DNA of 64,000 bases, from contig CM034106.1 of NCBI GenBank assembly GCA_019914945.1, forward strand, positions 2,976,001 through 3,040,000, given 5' to 3'. Source of the DNA: Typha latifolia. Taxonomy: Eukaryota > Streptophyta > Magnoliopsida > Poales > Typhaceae. Position numbers and translations under genes: made by a program. Shown here piece after piece: positions 22,228 to 32,128 of the stretch (positions are counted from its first letter, which is position 1; each line of letters begins with the position of its first letter). The notes beneath the pieces were generated by a model that saw only the letters and a program-made list of their open reading frames with translations, did no database searches and had not been told where the DNA came from.

Positions 22228-23523
22228 AAGAATAAAAGTGATGAACATGGCAATATAGTTCGAAATAAAGCTAGACTCGTAGCACAGGGATATACTTAGG
22301 TTGATGGAATAGATTTTGATGAGACATTTGCTCCTATTGCTACATTAGAATCTATTCGTATACTGCTTGCTATTGCTTGTCACTTAAAATTTAAATTGTT
22401 TCAAATGGATGTGAAAAGTGCTTTCTTGAATGGTACTCTGAATGAAGATGTTTATGTGAAACAACCGAAAGGGTTCGAAGATCAAAATTTTGCTTCTCAT
22501 GTGTTTAAACTGAAAAAGGCCCTTTACGGGCTAAAACAAGCTCCAAAAGCTTGGTATGAGAAGTTGACCACTTTTTAGTGGATGCGGGGTTCACTCGAGG
22601 GGGAGTGGACAAGACATTATTCATTAGACGGTCAAACAAGAGTTTAGTTGTGGCACAAACTGAAACCTAGCACACACACCGATACTAAATGCAATGTCTG
22701 GTCTACTAGCAGTTAAGTATAAAAGACTTCCAATCATGCTCCTATACAGTGTCTGATCGACACTTTTTCCTAAAATATCCTTATCTAGTTTGGTAGTTGT
22801 ACTCATGGGATTTCTAGCATATTTTGCATTTTCTAACCGAATTTAGTCACAAGATCCTTAGCATACTTGGTTTGAGCGATAAATATCCCTCTTTCCAACT
22901 GAGTAATTTGAAGTCCCAAAAAGAACTTCAACTCACCCATCATGCTCATCTCAAAATGACTATGCATAAGATCTGCAAACTCCTTAGCTAATGATCGACT
23001 CGTTGCCTCGAAGACAATGCCATCCACATATATTATGTATGACTCGGAAGCTATTATATCTGGATACACGGATTTTGATTGGGCACGTTCATGTGATGAT
23101 AGAAAAAGTACCTCAGGTGGATGTTTTTATATTGGAAACAATTTGGTTGCTTGGCACAGTAAGAAACAAAACTCGATATCTTTATCTACTATGGAGGCCG
23201 GGTACATTGCAACGGGAAGTTGTTGTTCTCAGTTACTATGGATGAAACAGATGGTCAAAGATTACGGCATTGAACAAGATACTATGGTGCTTTATTGTGA
23301 CAACATGAGTACTATTAATATTTCAAAAAATCCTATTCAACACTCACGTACAAAGTATATTGATATCCGACATCATTTTATATGCGAGTTAGTTGAAGAC
23401 AAAATAATAGCACTAGAACATGTTGAGACGAAGAAACAGTTGGGTGATCTATTTACAAAACCTTTGGATTTACAGAGATTTGAGTATCTTCGTACTTCTT
23501 TAGGGATTTGTGCTTTGGATTGA
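22228..23523 (+). pseudogene. Co2 RT and RNase H, with internal inversion
   Basis: RT fingers and palm start ([35 protein letters not shown]), a frameshift after LTTF near 22578, then an inverted segment (22660-23034) carrying the catalytic YVDD region in reverse, with the last D changed to G. RNase H resumes at 23035: DFDWARSCDDRKSTSGG, LSTMEAGYIATGSCC (catalytic E of EAEY replaced by G) and YCDNMSTINISKNP, ending GDLFTKPLDLQRFEYLR and stop at 23521-23523. Confidence 0.83.
22660..23034 (-). other. Inverted 375-bp RT/RNase H segment inside Co2
   Basis: On the minus strand this block reads YVDGIVFEATSRSLAKEFAD, ELKFFLGLQITQLERGIFIA and SVDQTLYRSMIGSLLYLTAS, which belongs between the flanking plus-strand parts. 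Re-inverted, its left edge restores GTGGCACAAATATATGTGGA. At its right edge about 100 bases present in Co7 (from TCTGAACCTAAGG to TGGTTTACG) are missing, so inversion came with a deletion. Confidence 0.88.
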
Positions 23524-24499
23524 TTTTTTTTTTTTGGTTTGGTTTGTGTATTTTTTTTATAAATCTTTTCGTTTGTTTTTTAGGTTTTCTTTACTCTGAA
23601 CTTTTCTTTGGTTTTAGTTTCAGATTTGTCAAGAGTTTTTGTCACAAAAAAAAAATTTGATGTACTCCTAGATTCAATAATATACTCTTGACATATAAAT
23701 ATAATTTTTCTCTTGATTATGAGTTATGATAGTCAATTCTGTCATCTTACAGTATATTGTATTATTTCTGATTTGTTCACTCTCTCGACTTCTATGATAA
23801 TTAAACTAAATTTAATGCACTCATAACGTGTGTATATTCTTGAGTGAGCATGACATCATGAAATTTTTTTTAAATAGCTCACTATTGACGTTGATTTGCA
23901 CAGTTTGACCTGATGCTTAATCATCACAAATGTGTTCATAAAAGATCAATGAAAAGGGCTACAATGAGTTTGTGTGAAAGCCATCCATTTTAGAGTTTAG
24001 TTTGACTCCGTACATTGTTTGCAAATTAAATAAAATTTTTGATGTTTGCGAATATCTTCTTGCACATTGTTTGATATATACTACAAGAAAAGGAGTACCT
24101 ACTCATGTGTAAAAGCCATCATTGCACCTATATAGTTTATCTATAAAAAATATTACAGGAAAAATTTCAATTTGGTTATGGAGAATAAGTCGAAAAGTGC
24201 AAATTTAAATACTAGGTCGGTTTGACTATTGTGTTGGATTATTGTTTAAATAGGAAAGTTTCATGTTATCTATGCTCACCTTGCATATGTATATTGTTAT
24301 GATCAATTAAGATTAATTTAATTTTGAGTGATGCATTAGAATTGATTATAATATGTTTTTGATGATTTGATTGATCTATGTATGACTTATTTCATTTGAT
24401 TGTCATATTCTATGTCTTGAATCTATTTTGAATGTTTAGAGGTGCATCTCCAAAAAGATTTTTTGATTTTTTTTCTTAGATTTTTTATTTAAAAAAAAA
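23524..24499 (+). other. Co2 non-coding 3' region before the extra ORF
   Basis: About 1 kb of T-rich sequence with no ORF, conserved in Co3 (36000-36790), Co4 (39150-40170) and partly Co7 (62589-62960). Conservation in four copies shows it belongs to the element. Confidence 0.75.
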
Positions 24500-24600
24500 G
24501 GGGGCGTTCGAACACAAATTTTTGAGTTTGAACGCGGTGACTGGCGCGTTCGAACGCGCAGACTGGTGCGTTCGAACGCACTCGAGGATTCTTTATATAT
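24500..24600 (+). promoter_or_regulatory. Promoter-like block upstream of the extra Co2 ORF
   Basis: Two exact GCGTTCGAACGC palindromes (24546-24557, 24568-24579) plus weaker copies from 24503, then TATATA at 24594-24599. The order palindromes then TATA is the same as in the LTR of the element. The ORF starts 460 bases downstream at 25056; AAGGTATG near 24790 and a pyrimidine-rich TTTCTTTCTCAAG at 25043-25055 could border a leader intron. Promoter activity is inferred. Confidence 0.55.
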
Positions 24601-25055
24601 TGCGTCCGAACCTAAGGGTTTTCATCTTCTATCTTCCAAACCCTAGAAACCCTTCATTTTCTCCCTCTCAAATCTTCAAGATCTTGGTATTTTTCATCAA
24701 ATTTCTCACTACAAACCCTTTTAAACGGTCGTTCTCCTCCGGATATAGCATCTTTCGGCTGAATTTCTTAGTTTTTCTACACTTTTGCAAGGTATGATCA
24801 TCCATCAATTTTCCTATTTTTTATTCAATTAAGTCTCTTGATCTTGATTGATTTCGTGCGTTTTTGAGTTTTGATCACGTTAAAGTTACTATCTTGATGT
24901 TTCTTGTATGATTGAACGTGATATCTTAGCGTTTTCAAGTGGATGATGGATTTCATTTAGGGCCTTCATGGTTTCTAGGATTTTTTTTGTTTCTTGCTAT
25001 CTTTTTGTTTGGTTTGGGCATGTATTGAATCTTGCATCTTGTTTCTTTCTCAAGA

Positions 25056-26105
25056 ATGCCTAGAGAAGCTACAGTTTCCAAGAAACCTAGGCCACCTTCC
25101 TCACCTACTTCGGCTCCCAAGTTTTCGACATCTACGGTTGCGGGGCATTACAAACATAATTTTGGCACCCGTCCTGTTATCTGTGAACGACCCGTGGTCA
25201 TTTCCGATTTTTCTTCTTTGGGGATAGAACAGATATTTACTGAGCGAGGATGGTTATCGATGTGTGGGATGAGCGGGACTGCTTATGTGGAAGTTGTTCG
25301 AGAATTTTTCAGTAATGCCACGGTTTTAGACCGCTATATACGTTCTACTGTTCGTGGGGTGTCTGTATACTTGGACTCAGATGTTATTCGCGCTGAACTT
25401 CGTCTTCCTGATGGTGAGTTCCAGTATCCAACGTCTGCTCCACTTCCAGATGTCGATGAATATGCTGGCACTGTACTGATCAAAGGGGAACGTTGGAAGG
25501 GAAACATGATGCCGCATGCGAAGCTGACGTCTATGGCTCGCATGCTTCACCTATTTTGTCTGTACAACGTCACCCCCAAGAATCGACATTCAAGTATTAG
25601 TCTGGATCGTGCATTCCTTCTTCATGCAATGTTATCTGAAGTCTCAGTTGATTTGGCTGCGGTGATCTATGATTCAATACTCATAGCTGCATAGAAAGAA
25701 GCACCTCGTGAGGGGTTACCATTTGGCATCATTATTACAAACTCGTGCATTCAGAGTGGGGTGCGTGTGGATGCTTCAGAACCTTCTCTTACTTCGCACA
25801 AACTGTTGGATCAGATTACTCTTAAGCGGAGTCAAGCTCACGACCAGTCGTCTCCTCTTAAGCCGTCCTCTTTCACCGCTGGTCGCTCATCGCACCTCGA
25901 CAGTTCTGATGATATCTTTGACAGTGACACATCTCACTCTAAGGGGGAGTTACCACAGTACTCGAACCGTTTTGATCAACATAGTACTCAAGTGCAGGAT
26001 CTCCATTCGGCAGTGAATGATTTACGAGCGGAACAAGCTTATCAGGGGACTGTACTTGACTCTGTGTTGACGATTCTTCATCGTCAATTTCCTCCGAGTT
26101 CCTAG
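25056..26105 (+). pseudogene. Extra ORF after pol in Co2 (unknown function)
   Basis: ATG at 25056 (MPREATVSKKPRPPSSPTSA), about 349 codons in one frame to 26105, with a single TAG at 25692-25694 where the Co3 copy reads CAG, so a C-to-T change. No signal peptide or membrane segment is evident, which argues against an envelope protein. It has a basic, Ser/Pro-rich start, a central domain with IEQIFTERGWLSM, YVEVVREFFSNA and RWKGNMMPHAKLTSMARMLH, a Ser/Asp-rich stretch, and a C-terminal segment LHSAVNDLRAEQAYQ that may be helical. I believe it matches plant proteins called putative plant transposon protein, but cannot confirm this here. Confidence 0.7.
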
Positions 26106-26462
26106 ACTTTGGCATTTGTGTCAAAAAGGGGGAGAGTGTCTAGGTGTCTAGGTGTGTAGGGGGAGCATGGTAATAGGGGGAGTTTATTAGAGTCTTTTTG
26201 TCTTTATAATCTTGCTTATAACTTTACTTGGAGGAATTGTGAACTTTGTCTGTTTAAGTACTTTTGAACTTACGCTCCATTGATAACTTGTGTTTGGATT
26301 GTTTATTCATTTCAAGTTATTTTTACTTGATCTTGGATTAGTATATGTTTATTTGCAGGGATTGATGTGCAAAATATTCTAGTCTTGTTGATTGCTCAAT
26401 TTAAAGTCTTTGTAATATCTTGTAACCTAGGTGTTTTGTCACAAATTGCCAAAGAGGGAGAT
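25940..26462 (+). promoter_or_regulatory. Cluster of polypurine tracts before the Co2 3' LTR
   Basis: AAGGGGGAG near 25940, AAAAAGGGGGAGAG near 26127, AGGGGGAG near 26160 and 26177, and CAAAGAGGGAGATTG directly before the LTR at 26463. The last is the presumed true PPT. Multiple PPTs are a reported Sirevirus trait. Confidence 0.65.
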
Positions 26463-27492
26463 TGTTAGGTTTTTATTTGTTGGCAATTGTGTACAAAATA
26501 TTCTAAGTGTATTTTTTCATGTATAGGAGCTTTACACAAGTCTAGAATATCTCTGGTTTAAAGAATTGTAAGATTATTGGAGAAAAGCCCTTGAGTTCAC
26601 ACCGCGTTCACAAACGCATTCGAACGTGGAATCTGTATTCACACAGACAGAGAGCCACGTTCACAAACGCATTCGAACGCGGGGTACTGCGTTCACACAG
26701 ATTGAGAGCCGCGTTCACAAACGCGTTCGAACGTGGGTACTGCGTTCACACAGACAGAGAGCCGCGTTCACAAACGTGTTCGAACGCGGGTACTGCGTTC
26801 ACACAGACTGAGAGCTGCGTTCACAAACGCGTTCGAACGCAACCTGAAGAATTCAAGTTGTCGCGTTCGAACGCACTCGGGCCCGTTTGAACGCACCTGA
26901 GATCAAGTCATGCCGTTCGAACGCACCCGGGCCGGGTTCGAACGCACCAATGAAGTTTGATAAAATTGGACTTTCGTGAGTACGGATAAGACTTGGATTT
27001 GGCTCTATCTTGGAGATCATATATAAGGATTGTGATGCCCTATCTCTAAGGTGGTTGAAGAAGCATTATTGAAGGAGACTTCTTGAGGCTATATCGGTTC
27101 TTCAACTAACAAGGTTCCACTCATCATTAATAAGTTAATCTTTCATCTTAAGGGTTATCTAGATGAAAGATCAATCTCGAGGGTTACTGAGGTTGGACTT
27201 CAATCCTGAGAAGCAGTGAATCATGGGTTCTAGCGAGCAAGACTGAGAAGAACAAAGTTGTTTGGATCGACGGGTTGTTTTGTGAGTCAGTCTTGTAATT
27301 GCTACTATTATAGTGATTGATTTTGATCCGAGTTTGGATCTGTGGTTTTTTCCTGTTTGGGTTTTTCCACGTTAAAATCTTTGCGTTCATCTCTGCTTTC
27401 GTTCTTAATATTTCTACGGACTTTTACTTAAGCGAACGAGTGTTATCATTGCCTAGTATTTAGATATATAATTGTGTCTAGGGGTTTTTTCA
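26463..27492 (+). repeat. Co2 3' LTR
   Basis: 1030 bases, TGTTAGGTTT to GGGGTTTTTTCA. Contents in order: AT-rich start, palindromic array (26598-26945), one GATAAGACTTGGATTTGGCT unit, TATATAAG at 27020-27027, then R-U5 sequence conserved in all copies. Confidence 0.88.
26598..26945 (+). repeat. Palindromic GCGTTCGAACGC tandem array in the Co2 LTR
   Basis: About five units of roughly 47-55 bases: GCGTTCACACAGACAGAGAG, a short joint, then GCGTTCACAAACGCGTTCGA-type DNA ending in the palindrome (exact at 26829-26840). Three further lone palindromes lie at 26861-26945. All three frames are open over the array, which creates false ORFs. The array lies just upstream of the LTR TATA box. Confidence 0.9.
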
Positions 27493-28631
27493 ATCTCTAG
27501 GCACGCCCTAACCCTCGCGCCTACTCGGGTATCCTCACGCTTTCTATCAACTATCCTATCAATCACATTTCATGCTTTCTTTCTAAATGTCAAATCATAT
27601 ACATATATCTAGTATAATAACAAGTCAATGTATAACAGAAATTTAGGTGAATAGAAATCAAAAGAAAAATGATGCAATATAGTCTCCAACCAGGTAGTCG
27701 ACACATACATACCCATGCTAATCTATCACAACATGCATACTCATGTTACAGATTAATTAGACATAAAATTATAACAGTGTAGTCATCTCTAATCATCTCT
27801 ATATATCATCATCATACTCATATCTAAGATCAGCCTAATTAAATGCATGATAAAATATGCTCGATTGTAATCATCTCTAGATAAAATCATATAATTATGC
27901 TGGAGGCCACAACATTCATATACATAATATATAATATAACTTAATTTGAGAAAGGCGTCAAGGGGATAAGACTACTCACTCTTTGATCAGAAGACCCAAT
28001 ACATGTATCCCTCACGTCCATCGATCAATCATCACAAATCACTAGTAAGATCCATGGGGTCTCAAATAAGGGGTTCAAAATTTGAAAATATTTAAGTAGC
28101 ATGAAGTTAGCCGTTCATCTGATTAAAATCCGTTCAAGTAACATATGATGATTTATTAGGTTTTAGAATTTCTACTTATCTTTATAACTAGCTAGATTTT
28201 TAATTATAAATAAACATATAAATATAGATAAAAAACTAATTATAATTAAATTATATCTTGATTAATTAGGGACTATGTAGTCATTACTTTATAAAATATA
28301 AATAAAAACATAAGCCTAGTATTTTATTTGTTACAAAATAATAATGTATAATAAATGATTAGAATTACTTAAAATGTATCTCATAAAAATATTAGTATAT
28401 AAATTTGATAATTATAATTTACAAATCTATATATTAATCTAATAGAGATATAAATAAATAAGTATAAGTATTAGCTATACTTATACCTAATTAATCATCA
28501 ATAATACAAATTATAATTAATAATAATTATATTGAAGAGTATATATTATTATTAAATTAATTAATGTCTAAATAACCTATTTTCATTAATTAAGAAGGAA
28601 ATACCTAAATAAATAACATAAATAAATCACT

Positions 28632-28970
28632 ATGCAAAAAGAGAAGGAGAAGAACCCGAGGAAGAAGAAGAAGAAAGAAGAAAAAGAAAGAAGAAAGAAG
28701 AAGAAAAAGAAAGAAGAAAGAAGAAGAAGAAGAGGAGAGAAAGAGGAGGGAAGGGAGGGGTTGCAGACTCGGGCCGACGGGAAGGGCACCGGCCACCAAC
28801 GGCTGGCCTCTCGCCGGTAGCTCGGCTCCGACGAGCGCGAGCCCAAGGGCAAGAGAGAGAGAGAGAAAGAGAGAGGGAAAGAGAGAGGCTTACCCTAGTG
28901 GCGATAGGCCGGCGACGACATAAGGGAAAAGAGAGAGAAAGTTTGGGGGAGAGAGAGAGCGTGGTGCCCT
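28632..28970 (-). repeat. CT/GA-rich leader of SoloB
   Basis: Plus strand: GAA/GAG-rich 28632-28760 and GAGAGA runs 28850-28970. On the minus strand it forms the pyrimidine-rich leader that follows the LTR start, comparable to 3460-3840. It has no coding value. Confidence 0.75.
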
Positions 28971-29624
28971 CCCCCCTGCCACTACATGGCACGAGTCCGG
29001 CCACGTCGTGCCATACAATAAAATTATTTTATTTATTTATTATTATTTTTTGATTGGGTTGTTACACCTACGGGACTAGGGGGATCGGCGGCAGAAGGAG
29101 ATTAGAAGCTAGACGAGACCATGCTAATGGAAGAGGTGGCACTGGTTAGTGAAGAGGGAGGAGGGAGATGTAGAGGCCAATGGCCTAGTTGAGAGAGATG
29201 CGAGGGCAAAAACTAATTAATCTTTTATTCCAAGCATGCTTAATCTATAAGCCATAAGGCCCTATTTATAAAGATTAAATCAAAAAGTCTAAAACAAATT
29301 TAATTAAACTAGTCTTTTTTATCTTCTTGAATTAACCCTTCGTTTTGCCGCACATAGATTTCGAATATGAAGAAGTCATGAATAGCAAAGTTGTAGATCT
29401 AGAGGTTAGCGATCTTATCCAACTGGTTGATATTATTCTGATAGCTGTAGAATATTCTGCGAATATTTTTCTAAAACTGCACAAAGTTGAATTTAGCTAA
29501 TTAAATAAAATACTAACATACTAAGAGTTTGACTAAACCGCATAAGAATAATAAATAAGAAAACTAGACTTTATCTATCAAGCCTAATGTCTTTTGAGGT
29601 GATCTGATCTAGTCTGAATCACAT

Positions 29625-30219
29625 CACGATTTTAGCGCTAAGGTCTACCCTCCCTTGAGGGCTTGGGTTAGGGGTTGTACCATGCATAAAGAATGGATAA
29701 TTAGCTATAATCCTATTGGACTATGTTTGCCAGTTATTAACATGTGTCCTCCATGTTACGATGCATATTGCCTTATGTAGCGCACTTTCCTATATCTTGT
29801 GTTGATTGGGTGTGATAATATTGCTGATGACTAATTAGTAATAGTACCACTTGCTAAACGTTAGGTTTATTTAATGTTGACATTGAATGCAAATTGACTT
29901 ATACCATGGCGGGAGGTTTGGCAGCAACCAGCTAGTTAGGCGATAGGCCTTTCGAATTTCATGTTTTATTCTAAACTCATATTCACAGATCTATCCCCAT
30001 TTTGTAGCTACTTTGATCGTGTACCATTTTGTCAGGGATGCTTACTCCCTTTATATTGTAGTATAGATTGATTTGTTGTGGCGTATAGGCCCTTCTCTGT
30101 TTTCGCTTATTATTTGGACTCCTTGTTTTGATGACGTGTTGTTGAGCTTCTAATTCCCCATGTGACCCTCACGTGAGGGGTAAGCTCATGAGAGCCACAT
30201 GGCGGTATTGTGGTGTTAC
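29625..30219 (+). mobile_element. Possible LTR 3' fragment of a gypsy element
   Basis: No ORF. The stretch ends GGCGGTATTGTGGTGTTACA at 30219, like the end of a TGTAAC-type gypsy LTR, and has a CCCTCCCTTGAGGGCTTGGG motif near its start. Its left end is cut by the MiniLTR. No primer site follows, so only an LTR fragment can be proposed. Confidence 0.4.
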
Positions 30220-30359
30220 ATTTACCTTGGTCCTAATATAGGGATTTAGTGTGGGCTAGTTTATTTATATTAGTTTGAGAAAATTTGGGAGTACTGTCAA
30301 ATATGTCATTTTGAAAACGAATACAGAGAGGCTATACAATTTGAGCAATGTGCACAATC

Positions 30360-31220
30360 TACTAGGTTTTTAGCATTGCCAAATGTGTGTATAATATTAT
30401 AAGTGTTTTTATTTATATATATGAGCATATCTACAAATTTTAGTAAGAGTTGGATTGAAGAATTTTGAGATTTGAAGATTTTAAGTTCGTGTGTTTGAAG
30501 TGCATTCGAATGCAGCTTACAGATGTTCGAAGAAACAAAGACATGTTTTTGGGCGCTCGAATGCTTCTTGCAAATGTTCAAAGTTCGTTTGAAAATACAG
30601 AGAGCTGATTTAGGTCGTTTGAATGCACCTGAAATTCAAGTCATGTATTTGAATGGGCACGACTAGCATTCGAGTGCACCATAGAGATTTTGCAAAGTTT
30701 AGGATTCCATGAGATCAGATTTAACTTGGATTTAGCCTTAAATTTATAAGTTATAGAAGGGTTAGGATGCCCTAACCCTTAGAAGGTCAATTATTGCTTT
30801 TGAAGGGAAGTTTTTAAGGAAACAACGTTCTTTCACCGACTAGGGTTTTGCTCGTCTTGTTCATCAAGAAGATGTGTTTTAAGGGTCACTAAGATAGAAG
30901 ATTAATCTTAAGGGTGAATGAGTTTGGAGATCAATAAGGGAGCCGATGAATCATGGGATCTAGCGATGAAGACTGAGGCGAACAACACCGTGGGGATTGA
31001 TGGGTTGTTTTGTAAGTCAGTCTTGTAGACTACTACATTTATTAGTGATTGGTTTGATTTAAGTTTGGATTCATGGTTCTTTACTTATTTGAATTTTTTA
31101 CGTAAAAATCTTAGTGTTCATTTTTGCTTTATTAGTTGCTTACTATTTTGTATTTTTACTTAAGCAAGGGTTAAAAATCATGTCTAGGAATTATATACAT
31201 AGTATCTTAAGTATTTTTCA
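30360..31220 (+). mobile_element. Old copia solo LTR (Co family), palindromes decayed
   Basis: Aligns with the Co2 LTR across its length: TAGGTTTTTAGCATTGCCAA at the start, TTGTTTTGTAAGTCAGTCTT and AGTGATTGGTTTGATTTAAG near the end, closing with TTTTTCA at 31220. The array region (about 30490-30660) keeps only worn copies such as GCATTCGAATGCAG, mostly with CG changed to TG or CA. No target duplication was seen, which fits an old insertion. Confidence 0.7.
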
Positions 31221-31782
31221 GAATTGACATGCTAGAATGCATCCCATGGTATGCTCCCACTGAGCTACATGGCATCAGCCTTCATTAAATCCCAATTCAA
31301 ATCGGAACACATTATGATGAAACTCCTGACATATAAGAAAGTATAATTTTATAGAGAATTTATTATGGGAAAGTTTACTTAGATATATTAATCTTTATCT
31401 TGGTGCTCGTCAACTCTGCTGCAATCTGGAATGATTATCTCATGTAATTCTTGTTGACTTTATTCTGTACGTAGTAGATAGTTAATAAATAACTAGTTGT
31501 CTGGTTGACTGTCCTGTAGCTAGCATTTTTTTTAAGGAAAATGAGATGTACTACGTACATATGATACGATAAGAAGATTCGCCCATAATCATGATATAAT
31601 AATGCAGTTAACTTAGTAAGAAGAATAAAGTCCTCAAAAATCAAATAAAGTTCACAAACACTTAAGTTTTCTTCAGAATATATATTAAGGAACAAGATCT
31701 TCCATAAAGAATTACAAATAAAAGAAGCACCACTAATCAAACAAATAGTTATCTATCCTTTAACAGTTCATCAAGCATCACT
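31221..31782 (-). other. 3' flank of the PIP-like gene, no further gene
   Basis: AT-rich DNA. On the minus strand AATAAA occurs at 31464-31459, about 320 bases after the stop codon, and is a candidate polyadenylation signal. An open frame here has no recognisable protein features. Confidence 0.5.
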
Positions 31783-32043
31783 TTAACACCCATATCCTGG
31801 ACTAGGGGCAGAGTGCTTAGCACGTCCCACTGCTTCGAGATCTGCAAACATATGGCCTGGACCCTTTGGACTCGGGCCTCTATTCTTAATATCTCCAATT
31901 ATATCCTTCACTAAGCCGTAGATATCTCCAGCTTCACCACCTTCTCCAACTGCTTTGAATGGCCTTGCTTCTGCTAAGGAGAATAGGAAACTGGAAACCA
32001 AGACAAGAAAGAGAAGCATTGATATCTTAGATCTTGTAGACAT
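31783..32043 (-). CDS. PIP/PIP-like secreted signalling peptide precursor (86 aa)
   Basis: Intact single-exon ORF, ATG at 32043. Residues 1-26 form a signal peptide (LLFLVLVSSFLFSLAEA, cleavage likely after A26). The C-terminal part carries GPSPKGPGH at residues 56-64, matching the SGPSxxGxGH core of PAMP-induced secreted peptides except that Arg replaces the first Ser. A second, weaker copy SAPSPGYGC ends the protein (78-86). Known members are secreted, trimmed to short peptides and sensed by receptor kinases in immunity and stress. TATA lies at 32121-32128 and a W-box core TTGACC at 32379-32384. The family call rests on this motif, size and signal peptide; CEP- or IDA-type peptides fit less well. 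It is the only likely host gene in the window. Confidence 0.78.
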   Translation of the reverse strand: MSTRSKISMLLFLVLVSSFLFSLAEARPFKAVGEGGEAGDIYGLVKDIIGDIKNRGPSPKGPGHMFADLEAVGRAKHSAPSPGYGC

Positions 32044-32120
32044 GGTTTAAGGAGTTCTGAGCAGGTCTAGTTCTTATGGAAAGAGGAGATATAGATGAGA
32101 TTAGTTGAAGTTCGTTATGC

Positions 32121-32128
32121 TTATATAA
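32121..32128 (-). promoter_or_regulatory. TATA box of the PIP-like gene
   Basis: TTATATAA, 78 bases upstream of the ATG. The spacing leaves a leader of about 45 bases if transcription starts 30 bases downstream. Confidence 0.6.

Larger units (their letters stand above)
19759..27492 (+). mobile_element. Co2: Sirevirus-like copia with an extra ORF after pol
   Basis: Truncated 5' LTR (19759-20096), primer site, gag-pol (20146-23523), a 2.9-kb 3' region with an extra ORF (25056-26105), several polypurine tracts and a complete 3' LTR (26463-27492). Copia order is confirmed by integrase before RT. The extra ORF, the multiple PPTs and palindromes in the LTR match the Sirevirus lineage as I know it. 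Part of RT/RNase H is inverted (22660-23034). Five-prime LTR loss prevents a TSD check; the right flank is ATCTC. Confidence 0.87.
19413..29066 (-). mobile_element. SoloB: 1.9-kb TGTAAC-type solo LTR, TSD CCTAC, split by Co2
   Basis: Left part 19413-19758, right part 27493-29066. CCTAC flanks both ends (19408-19412 and 29067-29071), inside the MiniLTR 5' LTR, which is continuous once SoloB is removed. Ends are TCTAACGCCC (TG changed to TC) and GGGTTGTTACA, an imperfect inverted repeat. Minus-strand reading gives a GC/CT-rich leader (28700-28980), then AT-rich DNA. No gag-pol belongs to it, so it is a solo LTR. Left-end DNA carries several CACGTG/GCACGTGC motifs. Confidence 0.85.
18234..29624 (-). 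mobile_element. MiniLTR: miniature LTR element, split by SoloB and Co2
   Basis: Minus-strand element with 3' LTR 18234-18956, a 161-base interior (18957-19117) and a 5' LTR split into 19118-19412 and 29072-29624 (848 bases rejoined). The two LTRs match closely (minus-strand start TGTGATTCAGACTAGATC in one, TATGATTTAGACTAGATC in the other). The interior has only a primer site and a PPT, so it resembles a TRIM- or SMART-type non-autonomous element with large LTRs. The 3' LTR lacks its last ~100 bases, so no target duplication can be checked. Confidence 0.8.

Noticed and set aside
24522..24797. Small ORF upstream of the extra ORF, seen in Co2 and Co3
   Set aside because: It overlaps the palindromes and TATA box; similarity between copies is explained by recent common origin, and it shows no coding features.
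25056..26105. Calling the extra copia ORF an envelope gene
   Set aside because: No signal peptide, membrane segment or cleavage site is visible; position alone is not enough.
26598..26945. CRISPR-like array of palindromic repeats with spacers
   Set aside because: The spacers are themselves repeated, the array lies in a plant LTR, and there are no cas genes.
26598..26945. Heat-shock elements or a Pol III B box in the TTCGAA palindromes
   Set aside because: Heat-shock elements need GAA and TTC spaced by two bases, while here they abut. The B-box consensus GWTCRANNC fails at its last base and no A box is present.
28586..29004. Ser/Phe/Leu-rich ORFs
   Set aside because: They are translations of a CT/GA-rich leader in SoloB.
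31435..31740. 101-codon minus ORF downstream of the PIP-like gene
   Set aside because: AT-rich, no homology recognised, lies in the likely 3' UTR.
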